From JBFWRI01 sp050248995 (GTDB lineage Bacteria; Pseudomonadota; Alphaproteobacteria; JAIXQD01), in NCBI GenBank assembly GCA_050248995.1, contig JBFWRI010000027.1, positions 1-25,182 of the forward strand: DNA of 25,182 bases, in the 5' to 3' direction. Position 1 is the stretch's first letter. Each line of letters begins with the position of its first letter. Made by a program: the position numbers and the translations under genes. Under the pieces are notes generated by a model. The model made no database searches. It had not been told where the DNA came from and worked only from the letters and a program-made list of their open reading frames with translations. Below are positions 7,136 to 13,388 of this stretch, one piece after another.

Positions 7136-7822
7136 ATGATTTTAACCTGCCCCGAGTGCCGGAGCCGCTTTCTGGTCGATGACACCGCCTTCGGCCCCCG
7201 CGCCCGCACGGTCCGCTGCGGCAAGTGCCGACATCAATGGCAGGCAGAGGCGCCCGCTTCATTGACGCCGCCCATAGCTGCCGAACCGCCCTCTCTGATT
7301 GCCAAGCCGATACCAAAGGGATCGAACCTGCCTGTACTGCCTGAAAGCCGAATGGCGAAGATCAAACCGATTGCCATGGCTGTCGTATTGCTTCTTGTCC
7401 TGGCTGCCGGCGGTTGGGGCCTGTTGACGACGGCGTTCGGCACAGTGGGTCTGGGACTCGAGAAATTACCCGGCGGCGGACTGGCACTCAGCGACGTTAA
7501 AACGCATTATGAACAATCGGGCAGTGGCGATTATGTATTGGTAGTTGAAGGCAACATCCGCAATGTCGGCACCACACAGGTTGAGCTGCCGCAAGTGAAT
7601 GTCATCATCAAGGATGTGAACGGCGGCGTCTTGGGAAGCGGCGTGGCTGCCGTGCAGCGCCCCCGCCTTGAAGCCGCTGATATGACGGGCTTTGTCTATA
7701 CGGTTGACCCGGTGCCCGAGGGCATGAGCGACGTGACCGTTGAATTTGCCGAAAACAGCCCCACTTCTGAACAAACCGCCGTAGAAGCAACAGAAGAACC
7801 CGCCGATGAACAGACGCCATAA
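7136..7822 (+). CDS. MJ0042-type zinc-ribbon membrane protein (DUF3426-like)
   Basis: The 228-residue protein starts with an MJ0042 zinc ribbon, CPEC (C5, C8) and CGKC (C28, C31), followed by a Pro-rich linker. One TM segment lies at about 79-98. The C-terminal beta-rich domain (about 115-205) has the DUF3426/FxLYD-type pattern GNIRNVG...P, predicted to lie in the periplasm. The Glu/Thr-rich tail is probably disordered. This type of gene is commonly found divergent from ftsE in alphaproteobacteria; function is not established. Its end overlaps the receiver gene by 17 bases. The ATG sits seven bases after a -10-like TATAAA. Confidence 0.9.
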   Translation: MILTCPECRSRFLVDDTAFGPRARTVRCGKCRHQWQAEAPASLTPPIAAEPPSLIAKPIPKGSNLPVLPESRMAKIKPIAMAVVLLLVLAAGGWGLLTTAFGTVGLGLEKLPGGGLALSDVKTHYEQSGSGDYVLVVEGNIRNVGTTQVELPQVNVIIKDVNGGVLGSGVAAVQRPRLEAADMTGFVYTVDPVPEGMSDVTVEFAENSPTSEQTAVEATEEPADEQTP

Positions 7823-8189
7823 TCCGTCCGAGATATCCGTACTTGTCGCTGATGACGAACCGCCGGTACGCGAATTTGTCAGCCGCGCACTGCAAAGCGC
7901 GGGATATAAAGTGACAGCTGTTGAAGACGGCGCAGCGGCGCTCGCGCGACTGCAGGCGGAATCGTTCAACTTGCTGATCTCAGATATCGTGATGCCGGAG
8001 CTGGATGGTATCGCGCTGGCGCTGAAAGTCTCGCGCGATTACCCGCAGACAAAGATCATGCTGATTTCAGGTTATGCGAACGAACGCCAGCGCGCGCATG
8101 GCCTTGAGATTCTTGTGCACCGCATTATCGCCAAGCCGTTTAGCCTGCAGGAACTGCTGGAAGCCGTCGCGCAAGTGCTGGACAGTTAA
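7806..8189 (+). CDS. Single-domain response regulator, CpdR-like
   Basis: This 127-residue stand-alone receiver has the acidic pair D16/D17 (ADDEPP), phosphoacceptor D60 (LLISDIVMPELDG), switch S88 (LISGY) and K110 (KPF). It has no output domain. In Caulobacter, CpdR in its unphosphorylated state primes ClpXP to degrade PdeA and supports CtrA turnover; the DIVMPELDG and KPFSL segments look CpdR-like. Orthology is inference, since single-domain receivers are numerous and the C-terminus (LDS) is not the Ala-Ala of Caulobacter CpdR. The gene is coupled to the zinc-ribbon gene by a 17-base overlap. Its TAA overlaps by four bases the stop of the convergent histidine kinase, a plausible partner. 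Confidence 0.88.
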   Translation: MNRRHNPSEISVLVADDEPPVREFVSRALQSAGYKVTAVEDGAAALARLQAESFNLLISDIVMPELDGIALALKVSRDYPQTKIMLISGYANERQRAHGLEILVHRIIAKPFSLQELLEAVAQVLDS

Positions 8190-9499
8190 TCGCGAATGAC
8201 CCGGTCTTTTGGAATGGTGAAGGATACAGTCGTACCCTCGCCCAGCTTACTGGTCAGCGTCATCTCACCGCCGTGAAGCTCGATAAGCCCTTTAGTAATA
8301 GGCAATCCAAGGCCAGTGCCCTGGTGTTTACGGGCCAGTGCACTTTCGATCTGTCCGAACGGCGCCAGCGCCTTGTGAATATCCTCTTCCGCGATACCGA
8401 TGCCGGTGTCGCTGACCGCCACAAGGATATCACCGCCGGCACGCAACTCGGCTGACAGCGTCACTGTACCGCCTTCGGGTGTGAACTTCACTGCATTCGA
8501 CAACAGGTTCACCAGCACCTGCTTCAGTGCCTTTTCTTCGGCGCGGATCTTCAACGGCACATCCACTTTTTCAACCAGCTTCACGCGCCCGGCGATGGCG
8601 CGCGCACCGATCAGGCGAACAGCCGAATGCGCGACATCACCAAACATCAGCTGTTCGTCGCGCAGTTCGCGCTTGCCGGCTTCCACTTTCGACATATCAA
8701 GGATGTCGTTGATCAGCGACAGCAGGTGCTGGCCGCTGTCGTGAATGTCTTTCGCGTATTCGGCATACTGCGTATTGCCGACCGGGCCAAACAACTGGTC
8801 CTTGATAATCTCGGCAAAACCAATGATGGCGTTCAGCGGCGTACGCAGCTCGTGGCTCATATTGGCCAGGAAGTCCGATTTGCTGCGGTTGGCGTATTCG
8901 GCCTGTTCCTTGGCAATCTGCAGCGCACGTTCGGCCATATAGCGTTCTGTCATATCGAACAGCATGGCCTCGTAATACAGGATATTGCCCTGTTCATCGC
9001 GCACGGCGGCGCCCGACAGCGCAACGCGTATCTTCTTTCCATCCAGCCGCTGCACGTCGGCTTCGAAGCTGTTCGGCTTGTCGCTTTGCATGGCCTCGAA
9101 CCAGCGCTCGCGGTCCTCGGGATTCACGAAGAAGTGGCCGCCCATGTCAGGCTGTGCCGACAGGATTTCCGACGCATCAAGGTAACCCAGCATCTTCGCC
9201 AGGGCCGGATTGACCGAAAGCCAGCGTCCGCCGCCGCCCCTGCTGTCGCGCGGCGCAATCTGCGCGATGCCGATCAGTGTGTTTTCAAAGATGCTGCGGT
9301 ACTTGCGTTCACGGTCACGAATCTGCGCCGCCAGCCGGTCACGCTCCTGCATCTGCTGCAGCAGGCTAGTGTTCGCTTCTTCCTGCTCACGCAGCGCGGC
9401 GGCAGCGGCCGTCGATTGCGCACGGCCACGCCACAGGCGGAAACACAGCACCGCCAGAACAAGGGCGCAGAGTGCAAGAAATGCTGTCAAAAATGGCAT
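8186..9499 (-). CDS. PAS-domain sensor histidine kinase, DivJ/PleC type
   Basis: The 437-residue kinase has one N-terminal TM (3-20) and an Ala/Glu-rich coiled-coil linker (about 28-64). A PAS domain (about 65-190) includes a Gly-rich insert (SRGGGGR). The HisKA helix carries H216 in NMSHELRTPLNA. HATPase_c has N-box NLLSNAVKF (331-339), G1 DTGIG (364-368) and G2 GTGLGL (394-399). The DHp sequence and the AKDIHDSGQHLL/LINDILDMSKVEAGK region resemble DivJ/PleC-family cell-cycle kinases. No receiver domain is attached. The frame extends upstream to 9760, but that part overlaps the divergent gene and has no domain, so the ATG at 9499 is chosen. Confidence 0.92.
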   Translation of the reverse strand: MPFLTAFLALCALVLAVLCFRLWRGRAQSTAAAAALREQEEANTSLLQQMQERDRLAAQIRDRERKYRSIFENTLIGIAQIAPRDSRGGGGRWLSVNPALAKMLGYLDASEILSAQPDMGGHFFVNPEDRERWFEAMQSDKPNSFEADVQRLDGKKIRVALSGAAVRDEQGNILYYEAMLFDMTERYMAERALQIAKEQAEYANRSKSDFLANMSHELRTPLNAIIGFAEIIKDQLFGPVGNTQYAEYAKDIHDSGQHLLSLINDILDMSKVEAGKRELRDEQLMFGDVAHSAVRLIGARAIAGRVKLVEKVDVPLKIRAEEKALKQVLVNLLSNAVKFTPEGGTVTLSAELRAGGDILVAVSDTGIGIAEEDIHKALAPFGQIESALARKHQGTGLGLPITKGLIELHGGEMTLTSKLGEGTTVSFTIPKDRVIRD

Positions 9500-9531
9500 A
9501 TTTCTCTCTAACCCTATTCGTAGGTTCGGGC

Positions 9532-9538
9532 TAGTGTA
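9532..9538. promoter_or_regulatory. Nearly symmetric -10 element between kinase and GT-C-like gene
   Basis: TAGTGT (9532-9537) is a weak -10 six bases before the ATG at 9544 on the plus strand. TACACT (9538-9533) is a candidate -10 for the minus-strand kinase, leaving a leader of about 26 bases. No convincing -35 is seen for either. Confidence 0.3.
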
Positions 9539-9543
9539 GGCGC

Positions 9544-11121
9544 ATGACGTTACCCATTCGTTTATGCCTGTTCCTGTTCCCGCTGGCCTATGGCCTGTTG
9601 GCACTGGCCTTCGGGCAGGACGCCAACTGGGACCTGCGCAATTACCACTGGTACAATGCCTATGCGTTCCTGAACGGCCGTTACGGGTTTGACCTGCTGC
9701 CGTCGCAAACACCTTATTTCTATAACCCGATGCTGGACCTACCACTGTACCTGTCGGCACAGCTGCTGGGTGCGCGGCCGCTCGCGTTTTTACTTGGCGC
9801 CCTGCAGGGCCTGAACTTCGTCCTTCTGTTCACGCTGGCCCGCCGCCTGATGCGCGTTGAAATCCCGAACCGCGACAGTTACGCGCTGCTGGTGGCGTTT
9901 GCGGGCCTTATCGGCGGCGGCGTGCTTGGCGAACTCGGTACCTGTTTTTACGACAACGTCGTCAGCCTTGGCGTGCTGGCCACACTGAACATCATCGTGC
10001 TGCGCCTTGGCCAGTCGGACGAGCGCCGTAACTTCCGCGTGTCGGCATGGAAATGGCTCATCGCCGGCGTGCCGCTGGGTCTTGTTAGCGGCTTCAAGTT
10101 ACCGACCGCTGTGTATGCCGTCGGCATCGGCCTTGCGCTGGTGGTTTATGCGGCGCCACTGACCGAGCGTTTCCGCCGCGGATTCTTCTTCGCACTGGGG
10201 CTGGGACTGGGATTTCTGGTCGCCATGGGACCGTGGGGCCTTTACTTATGGCAGGAATTTCAGAATCCGCTGTTCCCGTATTTCAACGACATCTTCAATT
10301 CGCCGCTGGCCCCGCCAACATCGGCCCGCGATATCAAGTTTCTGGCCGAAGGTTGGGAAAAGCTGTACTTCCCATTCCTGTTCACGATGGATCCGTTGCA
10401 GGTCGGTGAAGTCGCCTGGCGTGACATCAAGATTCCGCTGGTATACGCGCTGCTGCCGCTGGCGCTTGTGTTGTGGAAAGTCCCGGGCCGCATCGGCTAC
10501 AATGCCGCCAATGATCTGACAAACGCGCGGCGCGCCTTCGTGTTGTGGGCCGGCGCATTCAGTTATGTCGTCTGGATGCTGATGTTCGCTATCTACCGCT
10601 ACGCCATCCCGCTGGAGATGCTCAGCGCCCTGATGTTGTTCATTACCATCGACTTGCTAAAACTGCACGCCGGGCGCAAGCGCAGTATTTATGTCGGGCT
10701 GGTGTTCATTGCGCTGGCCACCATGCAGGTGGCCGACTGGGGCCGTGCCGATTTCCGCCGCGATTTCGTGAAAGTCACCGGTGCTGATATCCCCGCACCC
10801 GACACAGCGATGCTGCTGATGGCGGGCTTCCAACCCTACAGCCATGTCATTCCCGCGTTCCCGGCGCAAATACCTGTTATCCGCGTGCAAAGCAACTTTG
10901 CCAGCCCGGGCGAACCCAAAGGCATCAACCCCGTGATTAAAGCCAGAGTCCGCAACCATGCCGGCAACTTCTGGCTTCTGGTCCCGACCTATGATACGGA
11001 GTGGGTCAGCCGCGATGTGCTGCCGCAATTTGGCCTGAAAACCGTGTTGGATAGCTGCCGCATCGTCCGCAACAACCTTGGCGAGGATCTGAATCTATGT
11101 CCCGTACAGCGCGTAATATAA
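9544..11121 (+). CDS. Polytopic membrane protein, putative GT-C-type glycosyltransferase
   Basis: The 525-residue protein has roughly ten hydrophobic segments spread along its length. An acidic first loop follows TM1, with D26, D30 and N33 in DANWDLRNYHWY, then a conserved-looking PYFYNPMLDLPLY. An acidic residue pair in the first periplasmic loop is the hallmark of GT-C enzymes, which use polyprenyl-phosphate sugars as donors. The C-terminal soluble part (about 400-525) is probably periplasmic. The downstream GT2 and GtrA genes fit a GtrA/GtrB/GtrC-like system, with this protein as the final transferase. No family name is certain. The ATG lies six bases after TAGTGT, with no Shine-Dalgarno. 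Confidence 0.85.
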   Translation: MTLPIRLCLFLFPLAYGLLALAFGQDANWDLRNYHWYNAYAFLNGRYGFDLLPSQTPYFYNPMLDLPLYLSAQLLGARPLAFLLGALQGLNFVLLFTLARRLMRVEIPNRDSYALLVAFAGLIGGGVLGELGTCFYDNVVSLGVLATLNIIVLRLGQSDERRNFRVSAWKWLIAGVPLGLVSGFKLPTAVYAVGIGLALVVYAAPLTERFRRGFFFALGLGLGFLVAMGPWGLYLWQEFQNPLFPYFNDIFNSPLAPPTSARDIKFLAEGWEKLYFPFLFTMDPLQVGEVAWRDIKIPLVYALLPLALVLWKVPGRIGYNAANDLTNARRAFVLWAGAFSYVVWMLMFAIYRYAIPLEMLSALMLFITIDLLKLHAGRKRSIYVGLVFIALATMQVADWGRADFRRDFVKVTGADIPAPDTAMLLMAGFQPYSHVIPAFPAQIPVIRVQSNFASPGEPKGINPVIKARVRNHAGNFWLLVPTYDTEWVSRDVLPQFGLKTVLDSCRIVRNNLGEDLNLCPVQRVI

Positions 11122-11318
11122 CCGGCAAGTACCGTCATTATAAAAACATCCCCGTTACTGTGCTGGGCGAATGCCGCCATTCCGAGACCGAGGAAAAGTT
11201 CGTCATGTACCGCCATGAAGATACCGGCGAGTTCTGGGTGCGGCCCTATGACATGTTTTTTGAAAGCGTCACCGTCAACGGCACGACACAACCCCGCTTC
11301 CTGAAAGTCGAGGAATAA
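11097..11318 (+). CDS. DUF1653 domain protein
   Basis: This 73-residue protein matches the DUF1653 pattern along its whole length: GKYRHYKNIPVTVLGECRHS, an acidic strand ending in VMYRHED, then FWVRPYDMFFESV and PRFLKVEE. The family is small, beta-rich and cytoplasmic, with no established function. The start lies 25 bases inside the GT-C-like gene with GAGG about ten bases upstream, and the GT2 gene starts one base after its stop. It is therefore translated within the glycosylation operon. Confidence 0.92.
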   Translation: MSRTARNITGKYRHYKNIPVTVLGECRHSETEEKFVMYRHEDTGEFWVRPYDMFFESVTVNGTTQPRFLKVEE

Positions 11319-11319
11319 C

Positions 11320-12252
11320 ATGATTAACGTCAACGGAAAGATCGCCGTCATCATTCCCTGCTACAATGAAGAAGCCGCCATCGCCAAGGTCGTGCAGGAT
11401 TTCCGCCTCGCGCTGCCGTCGGCCACCATCTATGTGTACGATAACAACTCGAAAGACCGCACCTCGGAAGTCGCCCGCGCCGCCGGCGCCGTCGTGCGCT
11501 TCGAACCGCTCAAGGGCAAGGGCAACGTTGTGCGCCGCATGTTCGCTGACGTTGACGCCGATTACTACATTATGGTCGATGGCGATGCGACGTATGACGC
11601 CAGCGTGGCACCACAGCTGCTGGAAAAACTGATTACCGAAAACCTTGATATGGTGAACGGCGCGCGCGTGACTGAAATCAAGGCCGCATACCGCGCCGGC
11701 CATGTGCTGGGCAACAAGCTGCTGACCGGCCTAGTCGCCGGCATCTTCGGCAAGCGCTTCAAGGATATGCTGTCAGGCTATCGCGTTTTCTCGCGCCGTT
11801 TTGTGAAATCATTCCCCGCCATCTCGGCCGGCTTCGAGATCGAGACCGAGTTGACGGTGCATGCGTTGCAGCTGCGCCTGCCGGTCGGCGAGGTTGATAC
11901 CACCTATGTTGACCGCCCGCCGGGCAGCGTCAGCAAGCTCAATACCTACCGCGATGGTATCCGCATCCTGTGGATGATCGCCCACTTCGTGAAACGCGAG
12001 CTGCCGCTGCATTTTTTCAGTCTTGGCGCCGCGCTGATGGTACTGCTTGCACTGGTATTAGGCGGCCCAGTTATTCTGGAATACGTCGAAACCGGCCTTG
12101 TGCCGCGCCTACCGACAGCAGTGTTAAGCGCCAGCCTGGTCATCCTTGCCGCCATATCGCTGGCCTGCGGCTTAATCCTTAATACGGTCACGCTGGGCCG
12201 CATCGAAGCCAAGCGCCTGACATATTTAAGCCTGCAGGCGCCGCAGCGGTAA
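11320..12252 (+). CDS. GT2-family glycosyltransferase with C-terminal membrane anchor, GtrB/DPM1-like
   Basis: The 310-residue enzyme has the GT2 fold: IAVIIPCYNEE (residues 8-18), YDNNSKDRT (40-48) and the metal-binding DGD (87-89, MVDGDATYD). The acceptor region includes SGYRVFSRRF (152-161) and ETELTVHA. Two C-terminal TM segments (about 231-255 and 265-290) anchor it. This matches GtrB/dolichyl-phosphate-mannose-synthase-like enzymes, which move a sugar from a nucleotide donor to polyprenyl phosphate on the cytoplasmic face; the sugar cannot be deduced. A GAGGA Shine-Dalgarno precedes the ATG. GtrA downstream would flip the product. Confidence 0.92.
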   Translation: MINVNGKIAVIIPCYNEEAAIAKVVQDFRLALPSATIYVYDNNSKDRTSEVARAAGAVVRFEPLKGKGNVVRRMFADVDADYYIMVDGDATYDASVAPQLLEKLITENLDMVNGARVTEIKAAYRAGHVLGNKLLTGLVAGIFGKRFKDMLSGYRVFSRRFVKSFPAISAGFEIETELTVHALQLRLPVGEVDTTYVDRPPGSVSKLNTYRDGIRILWMIAHFVKRELPLHFFSLGAALMVLLALVLGGPVILEYVETGLVPRLPTAVLSASLVILAAISLACGLILNTVTLGRIEAKRLTYLSLQAPQR

Positions 12253-12281
12253 TTTGCTTTAATTTCACTGGCCTGCCCCGC

Positions 12282-12287
12282 TATAAC
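12282..12287 (+). promoter_or_regulatory. Putative -10 of the C39-like/gtrA unit
   Basis: TATAAC lies seven bases before the ATG at 12295. The in-frame ATG at 12289 falls almost directly after the hexamer and would precede the expected transcription start, so 12295 is the better start for a leaderless message. The -35 is unclear: TTGCTT at 12254 is 22 bases away. Confidence 0.4.
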
Positions 12288-12294
12288 AATGGGC

Positions 12295-12960
12295 ATGGTC
12301 ATGCTGCCCGAACCGAAGTTTTTTGGAAACACAGCCGACGATTCCGATTGCGTTCCGTGCTGCTGGCGCATGGCACTTGAAACCTACTTCCCCGATCAGA
12401 AATGGCCGCTTAAGAAAATCAAGGCCATTACACGCAAGATAAAAGGAGAAGGATCATGGGAACAGCCCTTCTACAGTACGGCGATCAGGGCCGGGTGTAA
12501 CCTGCACGTTATTGCGCCATTTAGTGATGAGCAGTTTGTAAAAAGGGGTATCGATTACATCGCCGAGGTTTACTGCGCCGAAGAAGTAGAGCGCCTGAAA
12601 AAAGTTGATGACATTCCTTTCATTCGCGCCCGGACCAAACAGGCTCTTCTGTCGCCATATATGAAATGCAATGTCCGCGCGGCCACCATCACGGATATCA
12701 AGGAACACCTGGCCAAAGGCTCTTACGTCCTGTGCGGCGTGAATGATAACGTTATGGCCGGCATCAAAGGACGTCTGGATCATGCCGTTCTTGTCTATGG
12801 CATCAAAAACGGCTGGGTCTATTTCCACGATCCTGGCCTGCCGCCAAGGCCGCGCCGCCGCGTGCGTATCAAGAAGTTTGCCCGGGCCTTTTATTCACCA
12901 TCGCGCGGCGAAGCGGCAATCTTGGCGATTTCCAAGCGCCCGGCTACATTGAAAAAGTGA
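12295..12960 (+). CDS. C39-like (papain-fold) peptidase family protein
   Basis: In this 221-residue protein, DCVPCCWRMALE (residues 18-29) has the form of the C39/papain-fold active-site helix, with C19 as probable nucleophile. RLDHAVLVYGIKNGWVYFHD (160-179) supplies H163 and D179 in the usual strand order. This is the C39-like Cys-His-Asp layout. No signal peptide, TM or ABC domain is present, so it is not a bacteriocin exporter; it is predicted cytoplasmic. A basic stretch (PRPRRRVRIKK) follows. It may be an active protease or a catalytically altered member. The stop overlaps the GTG of gtrA (GTGA), so the two are translationally coupled. Codon use is slightly more AT-rich than in the flanking genes. 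Confidence 0.82.
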   Translation: MVMLPEPKFFGNTADDSDCVPCCWRMALETYFPDQKWPLKKIKAITRKIKGEGSWEQPFYSTAIRAGCNLHVIAPFSDEQFVKRGIDYIAEVYCAEEVERLKKVDDIPFIRARTKQALLSPYMKCNVRAATITDIKEHLAKGSYVLCGVNDNVMAGIKGRLDHAVLVYGIKNGWVYFHDPGLPPRPRRRVRIKKFARAFYSPSRGEAAILAISKRPATLKK

Positions 12961-13349
12961 GTGTTATCCTTACCCAGCTTTTTTGGTTTGTTGTTGTCGG
13001 CACCATCGGCTTTGTCGTCGACACCGCCGTGCTGTATGCGGGCATCGGCGCGGGTCTGGGGTATTACGGCGGACGCGTCGTCTCATACGTGTGCGCTGCT
13101 ACTACAACATGGTTCCTGAACCGCCGCTGGACCTTCAAATCAACTAACCAAAACACCAGATCCGAATGGGCGCGCTTTGTCGTGCTGAATCTTGGTGGCT
13201 TCATTGTGAACTATGGTACCTATGTCATCTGCCTGCAGATTCACCACATCTTTATCGCCTACCCCGTTCTGGCCGTCGCCGCAGGCAGCGCCGCCGGGCT
13301 GGTCGTCAATTTTTTAATCAATAAATTCGTGGTATTTAAGGTCGCTTAG
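12957..13349 (+). CDS. GtrA-family membrane protein (putative polyprenyl-phosphate-sugar flippase)
   Basis: The 130-residue protein has four TM segments (about 7-28, 34-52, 70-92, 98-120). GtrA signatures are FVVVGTIGFVVDTAVLY at the N-terminus, TTTWFLNRRWTF in the middle and VNFLINKFVVF at the end. GtrA proteins are proposed to flip undecaprenyl-phosphate-linked sugars made by GtrB-type GT2 enzymes. The start is a GTG overlapping the C39-like stop. The GT2 and GT-C-like genes upstream complete a three-component Gtr-like set. Confidence 0.93.
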   Translation: MSVILTQLFWFVVVGTIGFVVDTAVLYAGIGAGLGYYGGRVVSYVCAATTTWFLNRRWTFKSTNQNTRSEWARFVVLNLGGFIVNYGTYVICLQIHHIFIAYPVLAVAAGSAAGLVVNFLINKFVVFKVA

Positions 13350-13352
13350 CAC

Positions 13353-13383
13353 CTTGAACATTGGCCAATCAATGCCAACATCT
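13353..13383 (+). promoter_or_regulatory. Possible heat-shock (RpoH) promoter of clpB
   Basis: CTTGAA (13353-13358) is the core of a sigma32 -35. CAACATCT (13376-13383) matches CCCCATNT in five of its seven fixed positions. The 17-base spacer is at the long edge. Transcription would begin near the ATG at 13389, and there is no Shine-Dalgarno. ClpB is a classical RpoH target, so the reading is plausible but the match is imperfect. Confidence 0.35.
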
Positions 13384-13388
13384 TGCTT

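Noticed and set aside
8627..9511. A 294-codon plus-strand frame inside the histidine kinase
   Set aside because: The opposite strand encodes a complete PAS-HisKA-HATPase protein; the plus frame has no recognisable features.
9500..9760. An 87-residue N-terminal extension of the histidine kinase
   Set aside because: It overlaps the divergent GT-C-like gene and its promoter and shows no domain; the ATG at 9499 begins directly with the TM segment.
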